Source of the DNA: Roseiarcus sp963813555
GTDB taxonomy: Bacteria; Pseudomonadota; Alphaproteobacteria; Rhizobiales; Beijerinckiaceae
Length of the DNA: 64,000 bases
NCBI GenBank assembly: GCA_963813555.1
Contig: CAWEZX010000018.1
Location: forward strand, 124,001 to 188,000
Reading direction: 5' to 3'
Part shown: positions 29,120-37,769 of the stretch, piece by piece
How the letters are laid out: every line of letters starts with the position of its first letter
Position numbering within the stretch: position 1 is the first letter of the stretch
Position numbers and translations under genes: made by a program
The notes under the pieces: model-generated
Seen by the model: only the letters and a program-made list of their open reading frames with translations
Told to the model about the DNA's origin: nothing
Databases searched by the model: none

Positions 29120-29485
29120 ATGTCCGGTTCGCCGTTTGAGATTCCAAATGAGATGCGCGATTTCGCCGAGCGAAGCGTCGAGCAGGCGCGAAAGGCGTTC
29201 GAGAGCTTTCTGACGGTTGCGCAGCGCGCGAGCGGCGTCGCTGGCGATGCAGCCAACACGTCGCAGGGCGGCGCCAAATCGGTGAGCGCTCACGTGCTGT
29301 CCTATACCGAGCGCAATGTGAACGCGGCGTTCGATCTGGCGCAGAAGCTAGTCAAGGCGAAGGACCCGCAGGAGGCCCTGGCGCTTCAGAGCGAGTACTT
29401 GAAGACCCAGCTCGCGGCGTTGCAGGAGCAGGCCAAGGAGCTCGGCTCCATCGTCCAAAAGAGCCTGACGCCCGGTTCAAGCTAA
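29120..29485 (+). CDS. phasin family protein
   Basis: From ATG 29120 (GGGAAG upstream) the protein has 121 residues, almost entirely amphipathic helix: FEIPNEMRDFAERSVEQARK, then LVKAKDPQEALALQSEYLKT, the classic Phasin_2 motif. Phasins coat polyhydroxyalkanoate granules. A second phasin gene follows 74 bases downstream on the same strand. Confidence 0.9.
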   Translation: MSGSPFEIPNEMRDFAERSVEQARKAFESFLTVAQRASGVAGDAANTSQGGAKSVSAHVLSYTERNVNAAFDLAQKLVKAKDPQEALALQSEYLKTQLAALQEQAKELGSIVQKSLTPGSS

Positions 29486-29559
29486 GCGTCGGCGCCATGT
29501 CTCCCAGTCAATCAGTTACCAACGCCATCAATCGTCAACGCAAACTTCGAGGTTACCTC

Positions 29560-30078
29560 ATGCCCACCGCAGCAAAGAAAAGCGTCCCCGTCCAGGCGGT
29601 TTCCACCGCAGCTCCGGTAGAGGCCGCCGCCGCGGCGGTCAACGCCGCCCTGCCGACCGCGCCGCATATCGGCGCAGAGCCGGTCGCGGAGATTCAACAA
29701 AGCTTCCGCAGCGCGCTCGAAAAGGGCGTCATCAACTCGCGGGCGGCTTTCGCCAGGGCCAAGACCGCCGCGGATGAAACGGTAAGCGCGTTCGAGGTCA
29801 GCTTCGCCGCCGCCAAAGACGGCGCGCTGGCCATTAACGCCAAGGCTTTCGAAGCGATGCGCCTCAATGCGGACGCTAATTTCGATTTCTTCAAGGCGGT
29901 GTTCGCGGCCAAGTCGCTTCCCGACCTCATCACGCTCCAGACCGAGTTCGCCCGCAAGCAGGCCGAAACGATCACCAGCCAGACCAAGGACTTCGGCGCA
30001 CTGACGCAGAAGGCGATGGCGGACGCCGTCGAGCCGATCAAGGAACAAGTGGCGAAATCGTTCAAGATCGCCGTCTGA
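29560..30078 (+). CDS. phasin family protein
   Basis: ATG 29560 gives 172 residues. An Ala/Pro-rich, lysine-bearing N-terminus (MPTAAKKSVPVQAV), similar to the extensions of many phasins, leads into a helical phasin domain with AAKSLPDLITLQTEFARKQA followed by ETITSQTKDFGALTQK. It probably binds polyhydroxyalkanoate granules along with the preceding phasin. A hairpin terminator follows 50 bases after the stop, so the two phasins likely form one transcript. Confidence 0.9.
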   Translation: MPTAAKKSVPVQAVSTAAPVEAAAAAVNAALPTAPHIGAEPVAEIQQSFRSALEKGVINSRAAFARAKTAADETVSAFEVSFAAAKDGALAINAKAFEAMRLNADANFDFFKAVFAAKSLPDLITLQTEFARKQAETITSQTKDFGALTQKAMADAVEPIKEQVAKSFKIAV

Positions 30079-30127
30079 TCTCGATTTCGCGCTTTTGGCG
30101 GGGCGCTCCTCCCTCGCGCCGCCAATG

Positions 30128-30160
30128 GACGCCGTCCGCGGTTGCGGGCGGCGTTCTTTT
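30128..30160 (+). terminator. Rho-independent terminator after the phasins
   Basis: ACGCCGTCCGC (30129-30139) pairs with GCGGGCGGCGT (30144-30154), with one G-T wobble, over a short loop, followed by TCTTTT. Confidence 0.75.
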
Positions 30161-30246
30161 GTCCGTTGCGCGAGCGAGCGATCGCCTGAACGCAAACCTT
30201 GCGCGCGTTCGGCTTTGTCACTAGTTTTCCCGCCGAGCCGGGTCGG

Positions 30247-30323
30247 GCCGCCATAGCTCAGTTGGTTAGAGCGCTAGATTGTGGATCTAGAGGTCCCCCG
30301 TTCGAGCCGGGGTGGCGGTACCA
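30247..30323 (+). tRNA. tRNA-His (GTG anticodon)
   Basis: The cloverleaf is complete. The acceptor GCCGCCA pairs with TGGCGGT, the D arm contains AGCTCAGTTGGTTAGAGC, the anticodon stem-loop CTAGATTGTGGATCTAG presents GTG, and the T arm is CCCCGTTCGAGCCGGGG. CCA is encoded. The discriminator is A73 and there is no encoded G-1 paired with C73; this is the known alphaproteobacterial exception among tRNA-His genes. Confidence 0.95.
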
Positions 30324-30429
30324 TAATTTCAGCCACTTAGCCATAGCCGACGCATCGAAGATGGGCATGGGGCGCTCCGGGGGCGCTCCCGCGGTTTCTG
30401 TTGGCGGCCGTGCGACCGTCAGGGAGAGA

Positions 30430-31015
30430 GGTCGCAGATGTTCAGCGGCAGCTTGTGCCGTGGCGTGGCGCAGCCCTCACGTCGCGCACAAACGCGAACG
30501 CTGGAAAGCGCGCCAGGCCCAGCATCGATCCCGCTCGCCTTGTTTTCATCGACGAGACTTTGGATCAAGGCGAACATGGCGCCCCTGCGGGGCTGGGGCC
30601 TGAAGGGTCAAAAACTCGTGGCGAAGGCCCCGCACGGCCACTGGAAGACGATGACTTTCATCGCAGCCTTGCGCTGCGACCGCAATCGACGCCCCGTTCG
30701 TCATCGACGGCCGCATCAATGGCGATAGTTTCGCCGCCTATGTCGAGCAAATTCCCGTCCCCACCCTCAAAGACGGCGACACCGGCGTCCTCGACAACCC
30801 CGGCTCTCACAACAAGGCCGCGGGCGTCCGCCGCTGATCCGCGCCGCCGGCGCAAAAGTGTTCTTCCCGCCGCCCTACAGCCCGGATCCCATCGAGCAGG
30901 TCTTCGCAAAACTCAAACACTGAATGCGCGAGGCGGCCGAACCAACCGTTGAAGACGCCTGGCGACGCGTCGGCGCTCTCCTCCTGTCCTTCTCCTCCCG
31001 CGAATGTGCCGGTAT
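30430..31015 (+). pseudogene. decayed IS630-type transposase fragment
   Basis: Fragments in shifting frames resemble the catalytic half of another IS630 subgroup: DPARLVFIDET, then LWIKANMAPLRGWGLKGQKL and VAKAPHGHWKTMTF, then LDNPGSHNKAAGVR and FFPPPYSPDPIEQVFAKLKH. At least two frame changes are needed to read them as one protein. No start or helix-turn-helix part and no clear terminal repeats are seen. It is not a copy of the element at 19.8-21.0 kb; the motifs differ. Confidence 0.75.
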
Positions 31016-31113
31016 GAAAACAGTAGGCTCTAGCAGCGTTTTTGTTCCATTTTACAGTCTACTGGACGTGCAGGTATGATGACAAAGATGCTGTTAAAAC
31101 AATCGTAAGGACC

Positions 31114-31932
31114 TTAACGACGTCCGGTCCATAGGTCGTCTATCCATCGAGCGGGCAGATCGATCACGGCACTAAGCAGATGGCTAGCGGCCCGCGCGTC
31201 ATTCTTTGTCACGTATCCTTCCCAATGATACTGGACCCGCCGTTTAGCCTTTTTTGCATCGACTTGCAACTGCTTCTCTTTAGCCACAATTGCCATCACT
31301 ATACCCTCTAAATGGGCTTCTTCAGGTGAGCCTTTTGTTACCATTTGATCCTTCAGCGAGTAGACGGAAGCTTTGAGATCCTCCCTTGCGGCCGCCTCCA
31401 TTGATCGCAGCCATAGCCAACATGCAGTGGTCAGAATTGGTGCAAAGAATTCGAGAGCGATGGCGAATTGAGTGGGAATAGACAAACGTGTTACAACTCC
31501 GCTGACGAGGAGGTACGCCCAAAGCGCTGCGGCAGCAGTATAGAGCAACCCAATCGGCCAACGATGCTCAACAGGCACTGGTCCATACCGCAGCCAGCTA
31601 GTGGGTCGTTGCGCAAAACTTCCGTGGCTTAAGCCGAGCTCCTCTCTCTCTAATTGGGCGGCCCGCGCAACCAATTCGTCGTAATGTTGATCGTTTCGCT
31701 TGTTGTATGTGGCAATACATAAAGTCGCGATTAGCGCAAACGCGGCTACCGCCGGCTGCGTTGCTACCTGTCCGTCCCTCGATATATAAACCGTGGCAAT
31801 GGTGCCCAGTGGAAGGTACGTGAGTAGTTTGAATCTAATATCAGTTAGTGCACGAAACTGGGCAACAACTTGCTTGTATTCCTCTAGAGCAATTTGATCG
31901 TCTCGACTTAAGTCGCTCAACGTCGCCTCCAT
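31114..31932 (-). CDS. hypothetical membrane protein
   Basis: The 272-residue protein is not recognised. About four hydrophobic segments are visible (LLTYLPLGTIATVYIS, AAFALIATLCIATY, IGLLYTAAAALWAYLLVSGV, and FAIALEFFAPILTTACWLWL), in two pairs separated by a charged loop. The C-terminal third is basic and helical (VDAKKAKRRVQYHWEGYVTK). The base composition is noticeably lower in GC than its neighbours, which hints at acquisition. It sits between a decayed transposase and the contractile-system operon, on the same strand as the operon but 345 bases beyond its last gene, so a functional tie is not shown. Confidence 0.6.
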   Translation of the reverse strand: MEATLSDLSRDDQIALEEYKQVVAQFRALTDIRFKLLTYLPLGTIATVYISRDGQVATQPAVAAFALIATLCIATYNKRNDQHYDELVARAAQLEREELGLSHGSFAQRPTSWLRYGPVPVEHRWPIGLLYTAAAALWAYLLVSGVVTRLSIPTQFAIALEFFAPILTTACWLWLRSMEAAAREDLKASVYSLKDQMVTKGSPEEAHLEGIVMAIVAKEKQLQVDAKKAKRRVQYHWEGYVTKNDARAASHLLSAVIDLPARWIDDLWTGRR

Positions 31933-32277
31933 TTACATTGATCCGAAGCATGAGCGGGATGCCGTGCCTGACTAGCGCTCGTTGATCGGCGAGCTTGTAA
32001 CTGGCAACAGAGCGTTGGGGTGAGGAATAATGAGGCGCTCAATCGGAACGAACTTCTCACAGGCAAAGTTCGACCATCCGCATGATGCAACCAGTCTGCA
32101 GGCCGTTGGCATCGGATGGTTCGCGTCGTGTTCAACGACGGTCCCCCGGCGGACGAGGATGTCAGCGGCAGCCAGTGTTCGCATATCTCGCTTCACGCAC
32201 CGATTGTCGAGCGCGCCGCCAGCAAGCCCACGCCACCGGGTTTTAACGCCGCGGGGCCCGCCGCTCGCTTCCCGCGG
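31933..32277. other. intergenic stretch, no gene recognised
   Basis: A 74-codon minus-strand frame (31972-32196) is present, but I recognise nothing in it. CCGCGGG (32249-32255) and CCCGCGG (32271-32277) could form a hairpin directly after the last operon gene, but no T run follows on the minus strand, so I do not call a terminator. Confidence 0.4.
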
Positions 32278-32589
32278 TCAGCCTTTTTCGAATTCGGACA
32301 GGCGCAACATCTGGACCGCGTCGCGCGCATCAACCGATTGCATCGATCCCCTGCCCGAGAAAGCGTACCGTTTGCCTGTCACGGGGCCGGAAAAGACTAC
32401 GCTCGCTTTTGCGGAGTATCGCAGGAGCATCGGCGCGACCGCCGTATGCGTCTGCCGTTGAGGTTGTTGCGTGGCAGGTTGTCGGGTAGCAGGGTCCTGA
32501 ACCCTGACGACGGGAGCGGGCGCAGGCGCCGGGCTTGGCCTCGTCGTAGGCTGGAACAGGGATCGTCTTCGTTCACCGCAGCAGGCCAT
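32278..32589 (-). CDS. small protein at the 3' end of the eCIS operon
   Basis: The 103-residue protein has a Pro/Gln/Arg-rich N-terminal half (PTTRPSPAPAPAPVV) and a compact C-terminal domain (MLLRYSAKASVVFSGPVTGK followed by RYAFSGRGSMQSVDARDAV). The second part reminds me of a short domain seen in phage head-tail and tail genes (GPVTGRxYxF...VDxRD). This is from memory and unverified. It starts five bases after the DUF1360 gene stop, so it is likely the last gene of the operon. Confidence 0.55.
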   Translation of the reverse strand: MACCGERRRSLFQPTTRPSPAPAPAPVVRVQDPATRQPATQQPQRQTHTAVAPMLLRYSAKASVVFSGPVTGKRYAFSGRGSMQSVDARDAVQMLRLSEFEKG

Positions 32590-32594
32590 CGGAA

Positions 32595-32927
32595 CTAGTC
32601 TCCTTCTGTTGGGTCTGACGAGGGTTCGATCGTGACGGGTTCAGGGTTCAACCGCTCCAGCAGCATCGCTCCCCCGGAGAGGGCAAGCCAACACACGATG
32701 AGCTCGAGGGGCTCTCTCGTGACGAAGAGCGCCAATGGAAGCGCCACCCACAGGCTCACGCAGCCGAAGCAGTCCATCAATCGTGCGAAGAAAGATTCGG
32801 CCAAATACTTCCGCAGATGAAAGATGACATCGGCCGGACCATCCTCAGCGGCGAGCAGGTGCGACACGCGCCACGTGGCTAGCAGGGCGAGGAAAAAGGT
32901 GAGCCAGCCGGTTAAGTCGCCGGACAC
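32595..32927 (-). CDS. DUF1360 family membrane protein
   Basis: The 110-residue protein has two to three hydrophobic segments (LTGWLTFFLALLATWRVSHL, SLWVALPLALFV, LIVCWLALSGGAMLL) and the motif RLMDCFGCVSLWVALPL typical of DUF1360, a family of small membrane proteins related to sporulation protein YjcA-type sequences. Its function is unknown. It lies 24 bases after an effector-like DUF4157 gene and just before a 103-residue gene on the same strand. Confidence 0.7.
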   Translation of the reverse strand: MSGDLTGWLTFFLALLATWRVSHLLAAEDGPADVIFHLRKYLAESFFARLMDCFGCVSLWVALPLALFVTREPLELIVCWLALSGGAMLLERLNPEPVTIEPSSDPTEGD

Positions 32928-32951
32928 TGCCTCACTCCCTGACGCGCGGTT

Positions 32952-35240
32952 TCATTGCGCCAGACCCCAGAAGGGATCGTTCTCGACGGCTTCCGCCGCG
33001 CGCAGAATTTCGGGCGGAACATCCTGGTCTCCCCACCGATTCCGGTATTCGCTTTGCCTCCATTGCTCCGCGACGTCGTTCAACCAGTCATCGATCTTGT
33101 CTCCGGCATAGGAGCCGACCGCGCTGCCGACGGCCCCTAAGAACAAGCTGCCGAGAAAACCTCCGGCCACGCAGATAAAATCGGCGGGGCCGGCGGGCGC
33201 GCAATAGACTGCCCCCGCCGCCGCCGCCCCGAGCGCGCTGCCGATCGCGCCTCCGACCCACGATCCTCCTTCTTCCAACTCGACCCGCGGCCGCTCGGCC
33301 TCCGGCGTCTCGCTGATCCGCTTCGCAGTGCGGTAGGCGCCATAGATCAGCATGATGTAGCCGCCGACCTTGATGAAGCCGACGGCTCCCCGGGCGGCAG
33401 GCGTCAAGGGCGGCACGGGCATCCGGGTCAGCCGGCGCTCGGTGAAATAAGGATCGGGCTGCCCGAGCCATTCCCTCACCGCCGTGCCGCGGCCCGCCTG
33501 AGAGGCCTCGAACGGCGCGCCCGGCCGGGGCCGTCCCATCCGGAGAATATCGACCGGTCCCTCCGGCGTCAGGATTTCGGGACGCACGCCGAGAGCGGCG
33601 GCCACCTCATCGGCCGGGACCGTGATGCAGTTCGTGCCGCATACCGTGACGCCGCTGCGGGCGCGCGGCGGGAACCTGTACGTCTGATTGTATTCCGTCG
33701 TCAGCAGGCGTTCGGCGAAGCTTTGCGCCGCCGCCGGGTCGGCGCTTCGGTAGACGATCGTCTGTCTGGGAAACAGCGTGAACAGGAAATCGTTCTGGAA
33801 GCTTCCCGGCACCCCGGTTTCGCGAAGGCTCGGAAACAGGTTCCACCACATGTCGTATCGGAAGCCGCGGGGAACGATGTTCCCGCCGACATTGGCGAAT
33901 TCCGTCAGGTGTCCGGCGCCGACCTGGGTCCAGATGATGCCCGTCGCATTGGGCGGGATCGGGTAAGACGGAAAGCGCGTGAGAATCGAGGCGCCGCCGA
34001 CGCCCGGAAGCAGGCCGGCGCCCTCGCGGCTCGACGAGCCGCCCTGCGGCGTGCGTGGCGCAAGCAATCCCGGGACGATCGCGGACGGGAGCTGGTCGCC
34101 GCTGACGAGCGTTCCCTCGGGGAGGGACTCCGGTGACGCACCGGTCATCGCTCGGAACGTCGCCGGGTCGAGGAGTTGGACGTTGAAGTTGACGGACGAT
34201 TCCTCGCCGCCGGCCGCGCCCGGAGTGGCGCCGGTCGAGAAAGACGCCCCGCTTCCGCCTTCGATGACCATCACGGAGACGTTGTGCGCGCGCCGCAGCA
34301 GATCAGCGGGGTTGGGCTGGCCCGGCGCGATGCGGTAGCGGAATCCCGAGAAGCCGGTGGCCTCGCCAGGCGCGGTCAAAGTCAGGTTGTTGCCGTGAAC
34401 CTCGACGGAGAAGGTGTAGTTGCCTACCGGTACCTCTGTTGGAGTATCGAGCGTGTAGACGAGGCTGCCGGTCTCGGTGACGAAGGTGATGGTGTTCGCG
34501 CCGCGGTCGACCTGCACGAAGAAGACCTGCCCGTGCGATCCGGACTGCGCGCCCGTCCCGGATACCGGTTGCCTCCGCAACGCCGGACGGCGCTCCGACG
34601 CCTGCTGAACGACATGAACCAGTTCATGGGCAAGCAACCCTCGACCGGCCGGTGATTGCGGGTCGTAGCGGCCTCGAGCGAACGCGATGTGAGACCCGAC
34701 CGTGTACGCCTCCGCCCCGATAGCTTGCGCGGATGTCGCGGCGCGATCGTCGTGATGTACGCGCACGTCGTCGAGAGTCCGGCCCAGGCGAGCCTGGAAG
34801 TACGATTGGGTTTGGCGTTCGAGCGGCTGGCCGGCCGAGCACAGGACGTCGTGCACCGCCGAAGGCGCCTCGCCGGCCGCCGCTTCCGACCCCTCGGCGG
34901 ACTTGGTCTGCAGCGTCTTTTCCTCCTCCTCGCAAGCCGCGCACTTGCGACTGATCTGGGGCGGCGCGGACGAAACGACGAGCGCTGGGTCCGGCATGCG
35001 CATCACCTGGTCGGCGACCCGGTCCGCCTCGTGTTCGAGAGGGTCGTCGACGGCGCCGACCGCGAGCTTCGCCTGGATCGCGCCTGAACGCAGCAGGCTC
35101 AGGACGGCTTGATTTCCGATGTCCCTCTGGAGCTGGAGCATGGGATGGAGCGGCGGCAGTCCGGGCGGGGCGCGGCGCGCGGAGAAGCCGGCGCTTTGCG
35201 AGCGGCCGCTGTGTTTCGCGCTATCGACGGCGTGCTCCAT
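32952..35240 (-). CDS. eCIS-associated DUF4157 protein, effector candidate 3 (pore-like C-terminus)
   Basis: The 762 residues begin with a module shared almost letter for letter with two upstream genes (LPPLHPMLQLQRDIGNQAVL then SLLRSGAIQAKLAVGAVDDP). A KCAACEEEE motif and a DUF4157 domain follow, with the HExxH-like LLAHELVHVVQQ near residues 203-214. The middle (about 230-560) is beta-rich and unrecognised. The C-terminal 150 residues contain two glycine/alanine-rich hydrophobic hairpins (GFIKVGGYIMLIYGAY, and GGAIGSALGAAAAGAVYCAP with GGFLGSLFLGAVGSAVGSYA), as in membrane-inserting toxin parts. DUF4157 proteins are known companions of contractile injection systems, where they are suspected cargo. 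The role is inferred. Confidence 0.75.
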   Translation of the reverse strand: MEHAVDSAKHSGRSQSAGFSARRAPPGLPPLHPMLQLQRDIGNQAVLSLLRSGAIQAKLAVGAVDDPLEHEADRVADQVMRMPDPALVVSSAPPQISRKCAACEEEEKTLQTKSAEGSEAAAGEAPSAVHDVLCSAGQPLERQTQSYFQARLGRTLDDVRVHHDDRAATSAQAIGAEAYTVGSHIAFARGRYDPQSPAGRGLLAHELVHVVQQASERRPALRRQPVSGTGAQSGSHGQVFFVQVDRGANTITFVTETGSLVYTLDTPTEVPVGNYTFSVEVHGNNLTLTAPGEATGFSGFRYRIAPGQPNPADLLRRAHNVSVMVIEGGSGASFSTGATPGAAGGEESSVNFNVQLLDPATFRAMTGASPESLPEGTLVSGDQLPSAIVPGLLAPRTPQGGSSSREGAGLLPGVGGASILTRFPSYPIPPNATGIIWTQVGAGHLTEFANVGGNIVPRGFRYDMWWNLFPSLRETGVPGSFQNDFLFTLFPRQTIVYRSADPAAAQSFAERLLTTEYNQTYRFPPRARSGVTVCGTNCITVPADEVAAALGVRPEILTPEGPVDILRMGRPRPGAPFEASQAGRGTAVREWLGQPDPYFTERRLTRMPVPPLTPAARGAVGFIKVGGYIMLIYGAYRTAKRISETPEAERPRVELEEGGSWVGGAIGSALGAAAAGAVYCAPAGPADFICVAGGFLGSLFLGAVGSAVGSYAGDKIDDWLNDVAEQWRQSEYRNRWGDQDVPPEILRAAEAVENDPFWGLAQ

Positions 35241-35348
35241 TTGGCCACCTCCCCGTCCGACACCCTGCCGCCGACCTCAACGCACTCCCAACACTGCCCT
35301 AACATCCGCGCGGAATTCTAACATCGGCCGGCCTCCTCGCCGACAATC

Positions 35349-37646
35349 TCAATCGTCGCCCTGGTCCCGTCGGTCGCGCCGTTGTCGGTCGCGCTCCCTG
35401 TTGTCCCGCCGGTCGCGCCGTGTGTCCTCTCGTCTTCGGCCGCCGCCTGTATCCGGCTCGCCGGGGCTCTGATGCGGATGCCATTCAAACCCCTGGCTGC
35501 CATCCACGTTGCAGCAGAAGCAGCCAATCAGACTGATCGTGAGATCGGAGTCGTTGATGTTGCAATGATAAACCTCGCCAGGCTGGCCGCCGCAAACTTC
35601 CGCGCTACCGATGCTCGAGTATCCCTCGCAGTGCATCCCCGATACTGCGGCTCCTTTGGCGATCGCGAGGCTTTCAGCGACCTGTTCAAGGGTTCGAAGA
35701 TCGCCGCAGATCGGCCAATTCGTGTTCTCCTGGCACGTCCTTTGCGGGTCGGACTGTTGCGGGCTATCGCCGGATAATGTCGTGGCGGCGCCGAGGCTCA
35801 CTGCGGCCGCCGTCGTCGTCGAGACAGCGGAAGACGTGGTGGCAGCGGTCGTCGCCTCGATCGCCGCGGGCGCGGCCACATCCACAGCCGCGGGCGCAGC
35901 CACATCGACCGCCGCGGGCGCGGCCACATCGACCACCGCGGGCACGGACACGTCTGCCGCGACAACGACACCGTCGGCGACGACAACCTCCGTGCCGATT
36001 TCGGCGCCGACAACGATCTCGGGAGTGGCCTCCGCCAATACAAGGGCGCCGGCCGCGACGACAGGCAAACGCTGAACACGGATTCCGCCTGCCGCTTTTT
36101 CGAGCGACGCTGCGGCGCCCCGCCCCCTCATCGCGGCGGAAGAGGCGTGCTCGGCCTGCTGCTCCAAGCTACGGTCCTCGGCGCTGCCCGAGGCGCCCGG
36201 CGTCTGCGAGCCTTGCTGGATGGTATGGGCAAGCTCGTGCGCGATCAGAGCGTCGCCTGCTGACGTACCTGGACGGTACTCGCCGGCGCCGAACGCAATC
36301 TCGGCGCCGATGGTGAAGGCGCGAGCGCCAAGCCCCTCACTGAACCGCGCAGCCGTCACGTCGTCATGGATTCGAATAGAGGCGAAGTTCCTGTCGAACG
36401 AGCGCTCCATATAGCCGCGAACGGGGGCGTCCAATGCACGTCCGCCGTCGAGCTGGGCTCGAATTGCGACAGGATCGTGTGCCGGCAATCCGGCGTCGCC
36501 GTTCTCGGACTTTGCCTGCGCTTTCCCGTCGGTCTTTTTGGCGATGTTTCGGGTGGCGACGCGAGCGCGCTGAGCAACCGCGCGGATCAGGCCATCGGCG
36601 TCTGTCCCCGCCGGCGGATGGGCAAAGCGCCGAACAACATTCACGATCTCCGCGACGGGGCGTGACGCATAATAATCGATCGTGCGCAGAATATAGGGGC
36701 ACTCCCTGGCCGTTCGACCAACCTCGGCAAATTCGACATCACATTCCTGAATCAGCGCGTCTCGCAACCTGGACAGGAATTCCGATCGGCGCATCTGGCC
36801 TGCTGCAGCAATCTGGCCGTCCTCGATGATTGGCGCGCCTCGGGAGACTGGCGCGGCAGGACGAGACGAACCGGCCTCCTTGCGTCGAATGGCGGTCGTC
36901 GCGGCTGATGGCGGCGACGGCGCATGGTTTCGACGTCCCGAGCCAGCATCATCGCCGCTGTGGAACTCACCGCCGCTCGCTCTTTCTCGCAGCGCCCCAT
37001 TCGATTGCTGAAGGACGTGCGCCAGCTCGTGAGCAATGAGTTCTCGCCCCGCATTTGAGCTCGGGGCGTACCGCCCGGCGGCGAAAAAGACATCGCTGCC
37101 TACGGTGTAGGCCAATGCATTTATCGCCCGCGCCGATTCGGCGGCCTTCTCGCCCGTGTGAACGCTGACACCACCGAAATCCCGCTGAAAGCGCGGCTCA
37201 AAATAAGCTCGCGTCGCTGCGTCGAGGGGCTCGCCAGGCGAGGGCAGCACATCATGCACGATCGAAGGCGCCTCGCCGGCGGCGACTTTTGACCCTTCGG
37301 CGGACTTGGCCCGCAGCGTCCGCGCCTCTTCCTCCTCGCAGGCCGCGCATTTGCGGCTGACCTGGGGCGGCGCGGTTACAATGGTGAGCGCGGGGTCTGG
37401 CGTGCGCATGACCTGGTCGGCGACCCGGTCCGCTTCGTGTTCGAGCGGGTCGTCGACGGCGCCGACCGCGAGCTTCGCCTGGATCGCGCCCGAGCGCAGC
37501 AGGCTCAGGACGGCCTGGTTGCCGATGTCCCGCTGGAGCTGGAGCAGGGGATGCAGCGGCGGCAGTTCGGCCGAGGTCCGGCGTGTCGGGGCGCCTCGCG
37601 TCTGCGACCTGCCGGCTTGCTTCGTGCCTTCAACGGCGTGTTGCAT
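35349..37646 (-). CDS. eCIS-associated protein with two DUF4157 domains, effector candidate 2
   Basis: The 765 residues share the N-terminal 90-residue module with the neighbouring effector candidates. Two DUF4157 domains follow, each with its own HExxH-like motif: LIAHELAHVLQQ near 202 and LIAHELAHTIQQ near 466. Between them are linker and helical parts with Arg/Lys. Next comes a hydrophobic Val/Ala stretch with three repeats of VDVAAPAA, then a cysteine-rich domain (CQENTNWPICGDL to CFCCNVDGSQGFEW), and a very charged tail rich in RRD and RDR. The last two modules match nothing I know. The gene is separated from its neighbours by about 110-120 bases on each side. Confidence 0.75.
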   Translation of the reverse strand: MQHAVEGTKQAGRSQTRGAPTRRTSAELPPLHPLLQLQRDIGNQAVLSLLRSGAIQAKLAVGAVDDPLEHEADRVADQVMRTPDPALTIVTAPPQVSRKCAACEEEEARTLRAKSAEGSKVAAGEAPSIVHDVLPSPGEPLDAATRAYFEPRFQRDFGGVSVHTGEKAAESARAINALAYTVGSDVFFAAGRYAPSSNAGRELIAHELAHVLQQSNGALRERASGGEFHSGDDAGSGRRNHAPSPPSAATTAIRRKEAGSSRPAAPVSRGAPIIEDGQIAAAGQMRRSEFLSRLRDALIQECDVEFAEVGRTARECPYILRTIDYYASRPVAEIVNVVRRFAHPPAGTDADGLIRAVAQRARVATRNIAKKTDGKAQAKSENGDAGLPAHDPVAIRAQLDGGRALDAPVRGYMERSFDRNFASIRIHDDVTAARFSEGLGARAFTIGAEIAFGAGEYRPGTSAGDALIAHELAHTIQQGSQTPGASGSAEDRSLEQQAEHASSAAMRGRGAAASLEKAAGGIRVQRLPVVAAGALVLAEATPEIVVGAEIGTEVVVADGVVVAADVSVPAVVDVAAPAAVDVAAPAAVDVAAPAAIEATTAATTSSAVSTTTAAAVSLGAATTLSGDSPQQSDPQRTCQENTNWPICGDLRTLEQVAESLAIAKGAAVSGMHCEGYSSIGSAEVCGGQPGEVYHCNINDSDLTISLIGCFCCNVDGSQGFEWHPHQSPGEPDTGGGRRREDTRRDRRDNRERDRQRRDRRDQGDD
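35863..35934 (-). repeat. three tandem 24-base units inside a DUF4157 gene
   Basis: Three near-identical 24-base units, each containing GCCGCGGGCGC and CCACATC, encode VDVAAPAA three times on the minus strand; a fourth, diverged unit precedes them in reading direction. The copy number could vary between strains. Confidence 0.8.
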
Positions 37647-37769
37647 TATCGAACCGCCTGTTCTGCACTGCTCTCGACCGTCGCCAATTTTTGGCCAGCG
37701 GGCCAGTTTTTAGCGGGCAAATTTGAAGACTAAATACAGTAAATTCAAAATCTGTTCTCCATCGCATTC

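Noticed and set aside
30247..30323. tRNA-His 3' end as an attachment site for the eCIS region
   Set aside because: I looked for a repeat of the tRNA 3' end near 62-64 kb and saw none, and there is no integrase in the window.
32249..32277. Terminator of the eCIS operon
   Set aside because: A CCGCGGG/CCCGCGG hairpin follows the last stop codon, but there is no T run after it on the minus strand.
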